Of a stretch of DNA of 64,000 bases, positions 32,301-44,900 are shown piece by piece (within the stretch, counting starts at the first letter, position 1; each line of letters begins with the position of its first letter). Origin of the DNA: Ditylenchus dipsaci (Eukaryota > Nematoda > Chromadorea > Rhabditida > Anguinidae). The stretch spans positions 81,532 through 145,531 of the forward strand of contig SADC01000993.1 in assembly GCA_004194705.1 (NCBI GenBank), given 5' to 3'. The notes beneath the pieces were generated by a model that was not told where the DNA came from, did not search any database, and saw nothing but the letters and a program-made list of their open reading frames with translations. The position numbers were made by a program, and so were the translations under genes.

Positions 32301-34439
32301 TTAGTACGAAAAACATGTTTTTAGGTGTGGACGACATTTTTGGAAAAATATTTTTTGACCAAAAATGACATTTTCAAATTTTAGTTTTTTTTCAGTTTTT
32401 ATGTTATGTTTTGTCTGTTGCTGTTTTATATTTTGGCTCACATATTAGTTTTAGTTATCCATGGCGCTCAATCTGATTCGTCTTTATGATATCTGCTTAG
32501 GCTTATATTAATGATCATTTATGGTCATTTTATGGTCAAAAAAATATTTTTCCAAAAAGTGTCGTCCCACACCTAAAAACATGTTTTTCGTACTAATTAC
32601 GGCCTAATACGTTCAAACAGTGGTCAAAACCACTTTTTGGGCTATGCTATATAACGAACTCCGGCCAAAAAGTGCCGTTTATTGAAGTGTGTGGTTTTTT
32701 TCATTGCAAGGCTGCAAGATTGTAAAAACTGATACCGGTAAAATCGAAATTCCCGGAATTTTAACTTTCAAGTCTAGATGGACGAATAATTTGTCACCAG
32801 AAGACTTTAAAATGTAGATACGACGGGGAACGGACTTAAGGTGGTGTAAATTTGTGGAAGCTGACTGTAGTTTGAAAATAAAAGCGAATTACCTCCACTG
32901 TAAACACTTTGGTTGAGGAGCTAGTTGACTAAGTTTCTGACTCATTTGGTGGCGATGTTTGCTAAGAATAGATTTAATTTGAATCAGGTCATCTTTTTGT
33001 TGGTTGTCTCCGAAGCCAAGAAAGTTTTCAATGGTCTAAAGTATTTATCAAATAATTATGTAAAATATTTGTAAAAAACTTTCAAATACTTTTTAACAGT
33101 TCTTATTTTTACATTATTGCTCCCGTTTCGCGGTGGGTAAACCGAACTAATACCTCTGAGATTACAGAATACACCCCACCACCATTGTAATTACTTCAGG
33201 GTTGCAGTGACACATCCACCCCCACCCACGCAGATAGCTCGGTGGACAAAAGAACCTCATATTCGTGTTTCTCGACCCCGATTTCATGAGAAAGCCGCGT
33301 GTTTTTTTATTCTGAGAAAAAAATTTCCGAACCACAGGGAGAAGTCAAAATTTGAGAAATTTAAATTGGCGCCTTTTAATTTTTAAAGGAATAAGGGCTG
33401 TATAGGAGGGGAAGGAAATAAAAGGCGGCCACTTTTATGGTAAAATGATAAAAAAAATAGAGGGTTGTATTTTTTTACTGTCTTGCTATGTCTAAGGTAA
33501 GTGAGTGCGCGCATCTCTAACTCTCATAGGACTTGGAGTTGAGATGCGCACACCCACTACCTTAGACACAAATCACTCGAAAGTGACTCTGGATGCATGA
33601 AAAAGCATGCATACCAGAGTTTATTTATGCGGTAGGCCCCAGTATTCAAAACTATGTCAAGCATCTTTTTGTTAGTACCTATGATTAGTGGCCCCCTTTA
33701 TTCCCTTTCACTCCCTATATAGCTCTTATTCCCTTTAAAAATCAAAAGGCGCTAATTTAAAATTTTCAAATTTTGACCAAAAAGCCCACTGCCCCTTTCC
33801 AATTTTCCACCCTGTGGTTCGAATTTTGTTCTCACAATTAAAAAAGCGGCTTTCTCATGAAATCGCGGTCGAGAAACACGAATATGAAATTATCTTCTTC
33901 ATCGGAGCACTCTGCGTAGGGGGATTCTAAACTCGAGCTAACTTCAGTAATTTTTATGCCCTAAAAACGAAAAATGTGTTTTCCGGAGCGGTAGGAATAA
34001 GCTGATGAACGCTGACGCTGATATTAAAGGACCCTGTCTCTTCCTAATCAATAATCCGCGCCAATTCAAAACATTTTCCCTAATCATTGAAGTTTTGTAC
34101 GGACTTTTTAACTTGGTTTCTAACACAACTAAACCTAAAATTAAATTCTAGGCCTTGTTTTGTTAGAAACCAAGTTGAAAAATCCGAAGAGAAGTTCAAT
34201 GATCAGTGAATTTTTTTTGAATTGGCGCGGGACCATTGAGCAGAAAGAGACAGGGTCCTTTAAGCAATAATAAATTAGTGCAATAAACAATAAAATAAGC
34301 GCAATGACGATAAAAACCACCCTTTGATTGTTTTTCTTGATGGTAAAAGTGCCTTTATCTGCATGTTGATGCTCGTTGGATGACTTTTGTGCCTGTTGGT
34401 GTTGTGGCACAACTCCAATCGCATTAGAAGGAGTTGGGT
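29320..34439 (-). CDS. Astacin-family metallopeptidase with EGF and CUB
   Basis: Zinc endopeptidase of family M12A. Minus-strand exons give a propeptide (31890-31720: INQDLLDYLYQ, then GDIALTLEQAQALYQ near 31690), a basic cleavage site KVKKRQA, the catalytic start MPKLKWDLTVPYVFAEGLG, ARKNLIVRAMKFWESQTCLN (31490-31430), GQGCYSYVGRIYVWNTQQVS (31345-31270), the zinc motif HEIAHALGFFH (31180-31148) and the Met-turn SVMHYS (30670-30650). TMGQRIQPSFSDVLVMNKHY follows near 30475-30415, then an EGF-like segment KCSNSSTKCLNGGYPC (30360-30310), CHWHIQAPEGKKVE (29700-29655) and a CUB end GNVEFKLGSDFGRTGLRMCC (from 29510), with the stop at 29320. The EGF exon has a one-base shift after GGYPC. Upstream exons at 33035-32893 and 34439-34262 probably belong; the latter encodes a membrane segment RVVFIVIALILLFIALIYYC. 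Layout matches nematode NAS proteins. Confidence 0.88.
30820..30885. repeat. GGCACAATTT unit cluster
   Basis: Four units of the form 'ttggcacaatttacggt' in an astacin intron; similar to the units of the element at 21478-23370. Confidence 0.45.
32226..32668. mobile_element. Fold-back MITE, about 170-bp arms
   Basis: 'aaagttcgttatatagcat' on the left pairs with 'atgctatataacgaact' on the right, and 'gtaattagtacgaaaaaca' with 'tgtttttcgtactaattac'. The centre is near 32460. It lies in an astacin intron. Confidence 0.8.
33249..33893. mobile_element. Inverted-repeat element with a nested hairpin
   Basis: The outer arms 33249-33430 and 33690-33893 pair through 'catattcgtgtttctcgacc', 'tttcatgagaaagccgc' and 'ggcgccttttaattttt'. 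A second inverted repeat sits inside at 33487-33572 (GTCTAAGGTAAGTGAGTGCG against its complement). Confidence 0.75.
33487..33572. repeat. Hairpin of dispersed AGATGCGCRCAC family
   Basis: GTCTAAGGTAAGTGAGTGCG and GAGATGCGCACACCCACTAC form the two arms. Single copies of the same word occur at 18930-18965 and 52558-52600. Confidence 0.6.
34028..34259. mobile_element. piggyBac-like MITE with TTAA target
   Basis: TTAA at 34024-34027 and 34260-34263. The termini are AGGACCCTGTCTCTTCC and the complement. It lies a few bases after the sequence encoding the astacin membrane segment, so it either sits in an intron with a nearby donor or interrupts the exon. Confidence 0.8.
34262..34439 (-). CDS. Membrane-segment exon, probable astacin N-terminus
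   Basis: After an AG acceptor the frame reads YPTPSNAIGVVPQHQQAQKS, then polar residues, KKNNQRVV and a strongly hydrophobic stretch FIVIALILLFIALIYYC. A Pro/Gln-rich short tail followed by one membrane span suits the N-terminus of a type II membrane protein. It lies on the same strand and upstream of the astacin exons. It could instead be the tail of a separate SNARE-like protein. A further exon GIKITEVSSSLESPYAECSD (33958-33900) lies between it and the propeptide. Confidence 0.5.
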
Positions 34440-34499
34440 AACTAAAATGCTATTGCAACACAGGTCCAAAACATGTTTGAGTGGAGAATTGGTGTGTGT

Positions 34500-35940
34500 T
34501 GTCCAGACCACTGCTTATAACTACAGTTAACAGTCTGTTTGACGTCTTCTCTAGATGCTTTATAGCCACCCCCTCTTTTGTGCCTAGTTCAGACCATTGT
34601 TTGCCGTTGATTTTAAAGGGCCAGGCCGGATGTGCGCAAATAGGCCTGAATGAACAAATTATGGTAGTGTTTGTATGCTGTAAAAGGCGTTGTCAAACAT
34701 GCTTCTACATGCTCCACACCCTCTTCCAACAATAGCTGATAAGTAGGATTGCAGTTATGTAAACAAAACTATTTGTTGATATAAACATGCTGATATAACC
34801 CTTTTAGACAGCATTGCGTATAGAAATAGCTAAATTTGAATCAGACTGACGAACAAAACACTTTATTGATATTTTTCGTGTAGATGTATTTAATTTCATT
34901 CGAAAGTTATCTAAAAATGCAAACAAGTAGACCCCCAAGTTTTTTGCAGGGATTAAGACAGGGTTACGATCTAAAATTTTACAAAATAAGGTTATTTTAG
35001 GGTATTTTTGCAAAATTATGATAAGATAGGCTTATTACTCTTTTGATTTAGATTGATATAAGATTTGGAGCCCGACATGAGAACAGATAGTAACTCTGGA
35101 TGAAGACAGTCCGAAAGAGGTGATCGAAGGCTCATGTTAGGAGTTCTTTTAGTCGACATAACTTTTTATATTGCTAGGACGTGTTTGACCAAGGAAGAAA
35201 GAATTTGTAACTGAAGAAGGCTGAGATACTTATATTTTTTAACAGAGTTTTCCCGCAGAAAAATATTAATATAAATATAATTTTTAGGTTTGGACTAGCT
35301 AATCACACTCTAAAATAGGATAGAATTGAGTTAAAAATGGAGGTAAAAAGGCGTCCTGACTCAACGGTATGCTCTTATGTCAACACTTGACTTAAACCCA
35401 GCCCCTAAAGTATTTTTCGCTTATTTCCTTTGATAAAGCCACCGTTGACTTTGACATTTAATCGTGTGAGAATTGAAAAAATTTAGTTGATTCTCAAAAG
35501 TTTCGATTTGCAATTGAGATCGAAAATGTGAAATTAGTAAAGCTAGTGGCAGTAAAGAGAAAGCAAAAAGGCCATTTTTAGATTGGGAAGAACAAGATAG
35601 TAGTTAAAAATTGTGTTCTCACCAAAGTTCAAAGTTGATGTATGTTGTTTTGCTATTTCAGATTTTTTAAATTTTGTCTGACATCCGAAATTAAGATTTT
35701 TATAGTGCTTAAAGCCATTGTCGCCAAATTTCCAAATTGACAAGTTTTCTAGTATCTGTGCGTATGTATCCTCCAATTTATTTTTTTGAATTCGTGGTGG
35801 TGTTCCTTTTATGTGGCCTTTTGATTAATTATAAAATTATATTATAAAAATATTAGATTATTTTATAAGATAAGTTTATAAGATAAATCCAACTAAAATA
35901 GGAAATAGATTTATATTTCCAAAGATTATCATAGCTTCAT
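34500..35940. other. No gene supported
   Basis: Space between the diverging astacin and SNAPC4 genes, so it should hold both promoters. 'gattttaaagggccaggcc' at 34608-34626 looks like a lone left end of the TTAA family. Confidence 0.4.
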
Positions 35941-35944
35941 AAAA

Positions 35945-38900
35945 ATGGATGTTCCGAGCACTTCTTTGAAAAGATCACTATCTAATTGCTCCCTAGATGG
36001 GCATGAAAACCTATTCCGAAGTCATTTTTTTGGTTTTTTGTAATTTTAGTTTTTAAAAACTCACTTTAGATGACTCCATTAGTGCTGCTAATGAAGATGG
36101 ACCTTCTGGAAGTGTAAATTCTTCAGTTTGCATTTTCAGTGTGCTTAAATAAATTTGTTATGTTCAGGAAAGCCCATCATTGGAACAAGATGAGCAAGAT
36201 GCATTTGCTGGACTTGGTGATGAAGATGATGATACCAAGAGGATAGCAGCTCTGTTTGCTGTCAATCAAGTTTATTTGGATTTTGTCAACAAAATGATTG
36301 CCAAAGTTGACAGGGCCATTGAAAGAAATAGAGAGCTCCAGGTAAGCAATCATTTATTTTCTGTGATACATGAAATTCAAATGATCCATTAGTGTTTGAC
36401 GGCTCAAAATGCAGCTAGCATTCTGCACCACTTTTTACTCTTTAGAAGTAATATTTGTGCAGGGAAAGCCAAAAATTTGGCTGATTTCGAGCGGTCATAA
36501 CATTCGTGACAGGATCTCAAAATTTGTTTTCACAGACTGAATTTTAGTAAGTTTGTCTGAGGCTCAAATTCATTTAGTGTATTGTATCCGAAACACGACC
36601 TTTTGTTGATACCCTATGGATAAGCCAGAAATCATCTAAACCTCCAGTTAGGTAAAGTGGCGAAATCACAGAGGAATCGCAAAGAATCCAAATAATTTTA
36701 AAGCTCAAGAGAGCTGGATTTGTAAACAAAGAATTTTGGTATATTGTCAAAAAATGAAATATTAAATCGGCTGAATTTATAGACCCACCAGAGTTGTTTT
36801 CTGGCATTAAGCCTGGTTGATCACTGAAAAATTTAATTGCTCGAAAACTCCAGAAATCTTATTAAATGTATTTTCAGCAAAACGTCAAATCTCGACTCAC
36901 ATCCAGAAAATCCTTGGAAAATGGGTCCAAAAATCTTGCCCCTTTAGTTTCTTGTTTCCCACCTTATTTCAAGGATTCCAATGGAATGGTTGGTTATTTT
37001 ACAACTTTTCTAAGCAAAACATATCAATTTTGTTTATTTAGATGCCCGCTTGGAATGTCGAGCGCAGGAAAATATTAGAAATTTGCACTGTAGATCCCTC
37101 ATGAGTGACGACAGAAATTGTGAGGTTTTTGTAGAAATATCTGGTTTAATTTGACTATTTTTAGGGAGGAAAGAAGAGCTGTCCTTCTCCAAGAAAGTGT
37201 CAAAGACTCCCTGTTGATCAACAAAACCCTACCACTTATCACAAGCATACATTTTGTTTTTAATTGTTTATATCATTATTTTTGTACATTTTTAGAAAAG
37301 ACATAATTGCGGAAAAATTGGTCACTGCTGGTGTTGAGACCACTCTGGAACAAAAACAACAATGGCGAGCTCAAATAGAGCAACTTAATAGGCGAATTAT
37401 TTACTTGAGGTTGGTATTTTATTAGTTTTGCTTTTAGACGACTTTTTATTTTCGCGATCTTTCTACAAAATTTTCTGAATATCTTTTTTTAGCAACGTCT
37501 AGCCCTAGGCTACCACATTTTTGATAAAATTCAGAAATAAATTTTTTTCGAAGAAAGTAAATTTTGGAAAAAACTACTGCATTCCAACCACCAATCAGTC
37601 GAATTTGATGACTAGTTGGATAGGTGAGATCTAGGGCTACACCAGTCTAAATGGCCTCTTCCATTTTTGGCATCACAGTATAGAGGGCTATAATTAACTT
37701 GGATTGGGAACTTAAAATCGAAATTGCGAAATTTCTTCAAAAATATCGTAAAATATAAAGCAGCTAGAAATATAAGAGAATATACGGCACTTTAAAGGGG
37801 CATGCTCTTCGCCGATGGAATATTTTAAAAGACGGTTAGAAGGTAAATTCACAAAATAATTCTTTTAAAATACAAATTTGTTGAGTACCCTTTGAGTAAT
37901 CAAGCTGAGTGCCCTGGTAAGGCGGCAGACTATGAGAGTCGTTCGTCGGCTAGATTCCTTTTAGACTCATAGTTCTACTTCACTTGTTCTTGTTTGAATT
38001 GACCTCGCAGCCTTTCATAATATTCCCACCGGCGACGAGCAGGCCCCTTCAGGAAATCTGTCGAATTAAAATTTCATTCAAATTTATTTTCTTCATTTTA
38101 GAGAGCGACCAGACTCTGAAATTCTAGCAGGCAGCAATTTTGAAGACGTAGATTGGGCACGTATTTCCGCCACCAATGTAAATTATTAATTTTTTTCTAA
38201 TGCTACAGACTTATATATTTTGTTGCAGTTTCGAGGCACTCGGTCCATCAACCAATTGCGTATGAAATGGTGCAATGAGTGCTCCCCCAAGTACTCCAAA
38301 GAAGCCTGGACCAAGGAAGAGGAGAGCACGTTGTCTGAGCTAGCTCAGAGACCGTGGATCAACTGGGATGTGGTCAGCGACCAGTTGGGCACTTCCAGAA
38401 CTCCTTTCCAGTGCTTTGAGCATTTCCACTCGCTGCGCAGCCAGCTCAAAGACAGGAAACCATGGACTACAGCTGAGGATGAAAAGTTGAATTTTAGAAT
38501 TTTTGCAAATTTATTTGGATTGCAATGAAAAAAGTTTAGATTGATGTCATTGGTGCAGACACTCAGGGTGGGCAACGAAATACACTGGTATAAAAGTAAG
38601 ATTTTTTAAAGTAGGGTTCTCTGGCAAACATTTCCTTAGCTTCGTTTGACTTTAATTTCAACAAATAAGAGCTAGTCAAGAAGTACTGCTTGGGTCATGA
38701 TTGGTGAGTCACCAAGTTCACTTATGACAGCTGGGCGAAAGCTTGCAAAACCGAAATTTGCCAAATATAGGTTTCCCTTGAGGAATTGAATAGCAATTTA
38801 GCGTTAAACAAATTTTTCTGATGAAGCCCAGAGTTAGAAAGTTTTGGTTTTTGTCAAATTTTGTTTTGGACAAGTTTTCCCTATTCTTTATGACCAAGAC

Positions 38901-41900
38901 TAGGATTTTACAAGAATTTTATAAAAAATTTGAGATCGAACCGACATTTTTCGGGATTTGGAAAATAAAAAACTGGGCTAATTATTACATAAAATACTTG
39001 ATGACTAAATTAACGTTTAATCTAAGTCAACTTCATGTTTTTTAATTAAATATTCATTTTTTAGTTGCTTCTTACATCCCTGGAAGGACCAAATACCAAT
39101 GCGAACACCGCTACAGACGATCCCTGGACAGGGCTATAAAACATGGAAGGTGGTCTATTGCTGAAGACTTGGTTACAACTTTTCATACTTTTAGTTAAAA
39201 TGTATTAAGGAAATATATTTCTAGTTGCTGCTCAACACTATCAATAAATATGGGCCACAGGACTGGCAGAGAATAGCTGGACACATACCTAATAGATCCG
39301 CTTTGCAATGCAGAGATAGGTAATGATTTGTTAATAAAAATAACATTTGTGAAATAAAAACAGGTGGCACATAGATAACTCCGAAGCTTAGTTGAAGTTT
39401 TGGCCCTAACCCACAAATGGGGTGGAAATTTTACCATTGATCCCCTTCTTATTTTTTCGCCTTGCTTCCCTGTTGTTTTTCGGCTTTGGCTTGTTTTTAA
39501 AGCGGTATGCCCACGCTAATAAGAGATGGTGCTCGGGAATTCGGGAATAATCATTGAACTTCTGGCCCTATTTTACTTGACGGTAGTTTTTTTGCCTTGG
39601 TCCCCCCTATTGATTTTTTCATGATTTTCTATTAGGAAATTGTTTCACTATGCAATATTGGTTGCTAATTTTAGATCATCATGGTGCGCAAGCAGTTAGT
39701 CGAAATAATTGAAAAGCCAAAGTTTGCGGACATTCGTCTAAAGCATTTGTTTAAGTTCTCAGTCGAAGATGCGATTTTATTTCTTGCAAATGCCAGTCTC
39801 CTAAAGAACAATATGAAATGTAGCATATGTGCTCTACATTTAGGAGATACTATTGGAGATACTTTGGAGATACTATTGGATGCCTATGTAGTGAAACAAT
39901 TTCCTAATAGAAAATCATGAAAAAATCAATAGGGGGACCAAGGCAAAAAAACTACCGTCAAGTAAAATAGGGCCGAACTTCTGTACAAAATTTTCAGCTC
40001 GTTTCTAACAATATCACACTTAAAATTAAATTTCAGCTATGGCTTTGTTAGAAACCATGTTGAAAAATCCGTACAGAATTTCAATTTTTAGGAAAAATCT
40101 TTGAATTGCCGGGCACCACCTCTTATTAGCGTGGGCATGTCCCTTTAAGGGCAGGCTGGCGTATGCTAGGGTCGAACTCAGAGTAGTTCGGAAAATACAT
40201 TTGAGACCAACTTCAAAGGGCATGCCTACTCATAGGCGTACCAGGGTGGGGCTAGCCGGGCTTTAGCCCATCCCGTCAGGATTTTTAAATAAAGATTAAC
40301 CCCTCCTGTCAGGATTTTTCAGTCTTTTTAGCCCTTTTAGCCCCTCCGGTCAGGAAAAATTTTAATCCTGGGTACGCCTATGTGCCCACTACAATAGTTC
40401 GATTTAGAATGTTTGAACGGAGAACAAATTAATTTGAAGTTCCACGAAAAAAACACCTAAAGTGGTCGAGGGGAGCATTGAAATTGAAATTTATTTTGTT
40501 TCCATAGCAAAAAAGTGGTTCCCGTGGCTTATACTGTCCCTAAGCACAAGCCGAAAAGCAACAGGAGTTCAACCCAAAGGATTTAAAAACAGGAGACCTA
40601 AAATCCCCTCTATGTGAGATGTAGCCGAAGCTTAGATAAAGTCCAATTCACAGTATACATATTTTGTTGGTTTCAGATGGATTAATGTGCTTGACTCTAA
40701 ACGAAGGAACAAACCTTGGTTGTGGGAGGAACATGTCCGCCTGTTGTTTGGAGTCAAAATATTTGGCAGAAGTGAGTACTTTTCAAAAATTCGGATGTGA
40801 AAAACGAAATAAGGATTTTAGACAACTTTGCAAAAATAGCACTGCTTTTGCCAGGCAGGAATAACTCCGACGTAAAAACTCGCATAATGGCACTGATCCG
40901 ATTTAAAATCATGGTAAAAAATTCGATTTAAAATGCGTTCAACTCTGAATTTTCATGATCCTTTTGCAGGCCTATGAAGCTCAAGTGGATAAACGAGAGA
41001 TGCCTGATTATAAAGTTGTTCAGACTAGTTTCCTCTATTTCAAGGACCGCAGGGATATAGTTAGTTAGTTATTATATGAAAAATAGTGGCCACTCTTTTA
41101 CCTTTTTTTTCATTTTTGTGTTTTTATTTTCTGCCTTTTTTCATTATTTTCTTCTTCTTTTTCATCCACTTTTCTCAAACTTTTTTTTTTCATTTTCGGG
41201 AAACGTTTGCCGAAAATAAAACTCTAAAAGAGTAAGATATCTCTAAGGGTATATAGGTATACCTGTAGGGGTACTTATTTAGACATACCAAGGATATTTG
41301 GCCGCTTCGCAGTAAAATACCCTTAGAGGCACACCCTAAAGGTATATATGTGTATCGGTATATACATATGTAAAGGTATATATATGTGTACCTTAGACAA
41401 ACCGTATATTCTCTAATAGAAGCCCCTCAACTTAAATGGTCTGTATCTCAGAGCACAGCTATATTTTGCAAAGCTGTTGATTGCATTTTCTTAACTCCCA
41501 CGCGCTCTACTGATTCCGCTTTTCGGATTTTGGATGAGCACCCGAAAATCTTAAGATCGACTTAAATTTTCCTGCTTTTTAGGTGATCGAAAAATAGAAG
41601 CCCGGGGCTTCTATTAGAGAAAATACGGCATCTTACTCTTTTGGAGTTTCATTTTCGGGAAACGTCTATACTCCAAAATTTAGGATCTATGACTAATACT
41701 ACTGTTTTTATAGCTCCTCGAAAATTCACAGAGTTATAGTAACTCAAAGTTTTTGATACCCGACTTTCTGCCTCTATGATGGCTAACCTCACGCGTATAC
41801 TAAAAACAACATATAGGTTGATTTATTACAGCTTTTCATTTATTGTATTTTTAGGTGCTTAGCAAGTTCCGGGAATTTGCTAAGGACAACTTGGGTGAAG

Positions 41901-44900
41901 ATGATGGAACCCAGAAATTAGGTGCTCGAATGGGTCTAGGCTCTTTTGTGCTTACTTCTTCTGGCGATCAGGCAGACTATTGTTAGTTTTTTTGGTTATT
42001 CAAAAAAATAACCGATATCAAAGTTTTCCTAGTTGTGCTTTTGGTTAATTTAGTGGCTGTAAAGTGAAGATAAAAACTGACTATGAAACTAAATCAAAAA
42101 ATCTTCTTCTCGTTTACAGCCGACTCTAAACACCTGCAGAAGATGGAATTTGGTAAAGTGGTCAACAAATCTGGACGCTGGGTCAAACTCATAAAAAACC
42201 CAAATGAATACGGCAGTGATGAGCTAAGACTTGAGATACAAAAGTTGCCGGAAGAGCAAAAAACACAGGTTCGCTATTTTCGAAGTACAGTTGACTCTGT
42301 ATACAAGGCTCCAAGATCGTTGCCGCCTAGGTTCCAGTACTTTTTTAAGCTTGATTTTTCATGATTTTTGCAGAAACTTGTAGTCTAATGTCAAAAGTCG
42401 CAAGGATGCTGATTTTACCAGCCGTTTATAAAAATGGCTACAGTTAAAAACAGTAACGTCATATCGAATTTTCTACAAAAATTTTGCCATTTTACAATCT
42501 GAATACTTTCTAGTTTCGACACTAAACTGTTAGATTGGACGAACGTCCTCAAAACAAGGTTGAACAAGTGTTGGAACCTTAAGCTTGAATAAACTTGAGG
42601 TGGCTGATGTAATGTCAATGATCGACTGCACACCACTCTGCAACCTTGTTACTAAATATCCAAAACTTTATTTCAGTTAATTGATTTCCTGAGAGAGTCA
42701 GATGTGCGGCTTTCAGCAGAATTGGAAGAGGAAAGCCAGGTTCCAGACGACCCAGATGAAGCACTAACTTACTACGAAGGCATAATAACACCTGAGAGAA
42801 TGGAAAAACTCAAACAACTTCTCGATGAAGTGCTCCTATTGAAAACTCGTAGACTTTTTGTACACAACTCTCGGAATAATGTTTAATAGGGGTATTGTGG
42901 TTTAGAGATGTGTTGCGCCACACCAACAACCGCATGCGACCACCCAAATCATTTGCTGTCAAAACCGAGTTTATTGATAGAGTCAAGCCAACAAAGGCGA
43001 GGAAAAGGAAAGCAGCTGCTATGGTGGAAAGTATGGCACCTAAACGACATACTGTTGCTATTAAAGACAGGCTAGTGGACGAAATACAACGAAATGTGGA
43101 TAGCATCAATCCAGTTGGTTTTTTTTGTTGAAAAAAACGGATGTAACTGAAGTGAAGTGTTTTGGCTAATGTCTGAAATATCCGGCCACTCTAAGCCTTT
43201 TTTCGGTGAATTTTTGGTTAATTTCAATTGTTTGACAAGCTTGTAGCCCTATTATTCTAGTTTCTAATGATCTGTCAACTGAATTCTTAGGATTTTAAAA
43301 ACATAGACAAAAGTTAGTTATTATACAACAAGTAGTTATTTTGTAAGGACTAACTTTTCTAAGAATTCAGTTGACAGATCATTAGAAACTAGAATAATAG
43401 GGCTACAAGCTTGTCAAACAATTGAAATTAACCAAAATTCAGCAAAAAACAAGATTTTAAAAATAAGCCTGAGCCAAATTCAGAGATTTGCTGAGACATT
43501 TTTGTATAGACAAAGTGAACTTTACATCCACCTACCGTAAAACCTTGAATAGTGGCCCCCTCCCTGGTTCAAAATCGTGATTTTGTCATTGTGTTTTAGA
43601 CCCACTTTTCAAAACTTATCTTAGGCAAGTTACCACGCATTTTGTAGCTCATCTCACTGCCTACAAAATGGGTGGTAATTTGTATCAAGGCAGTCTTCAA
43701 AAGTTAGTTGAAAACGCAATGCACAAACACAAGTTTGAACGAAGGGGGTGTCCGTCTATTAGAGGTTTTACGGTACTTACATTTTTTATTTTTCAAAAAG
43801 TATTTTCCTATTGCAGGAAGATCGTCGGTCTTGCATGCTTCGTAACCTTTGTCATTTTGTTCGAAAATGTGATGATATGTCAGCCATGGAGAAGTACCAA
43901 AGAGAGGGCCTCAGAAGCACTGGATTTCTGGCCATCGAAGCTTATTTACGACAGGTTTCTTTTTATTCACTATTGTGAATTAGCTATTTCTTATAGTTTT
44001 TTATTTTTGTGTTTTTCTACCTAATTTAAAACAACTAATTATCAAATAGCCCTTAATTTCAGTCTTCTATCAAAGTCTACTGACTGACAGAAAAGTAAAA
44101 AAAACAGCATTTACTTTAATAGACCAACAACCCCTTGATTCGAAATCGTGATTATGACATTGTATTTTTTTAGACCAATAAGAAAATTTTCACCTAATTT
44201 GTAGTCCATATTCCAAGCTCCGATTTCGGTGTTAACTTGTCTTCGGTCACTTACAGGGTGTGTCAAAATTACGTGACCATTTCTTAAAAGTTTGGCTAAG
44301 TAGCTAGTTGCCCGGTTGATTTACAAATATTTTTTATAACTAAGGGAATTTGGAGATATCCGAATGTTAGAGCCGAAAATTCGGAAATCGACCGGGCAAA
44401 GGTCTTTTTTGAGTGGTCGCGTGATTTCGACACACGCTGTACACAAAGTAGACCAAAAACGCAATGCCACAAACACGATTTTAAACTAGGGTGTGCCGCT
44501 TTATAAGTGTCACTTCAACTAAATTTAAAAAAAATTTAATCTGCTTTAAAATTGTTAAGTTTTTCGCGTTGAAATTTGGGATTAAACTTGCAAAAGCTTA
44601 AACTAGTGGCTAACTTCCAATATAGAAAAATGTATTCCAGTAACTTTTTCAAGCATACATTACAGAGACTTGGATTACATCAAAACGTGGACCCCAGTCC
44701 AACCACTGATTTGGATAATGATGAAGAAGTGCTAGACCAAAAACCGTGCACCAGCACTGCCACAACAAACTCTACAGCCAATAAGTTTTGCTTGGAAAAG
44801 GGCATCAACCAACTACTCCCACCCTCCACAGCCACAATCAATGGAGTGGCATTGTACAAGAAAAACATGCGGATGACCCTACTCAAGACCGCTAATCTAA

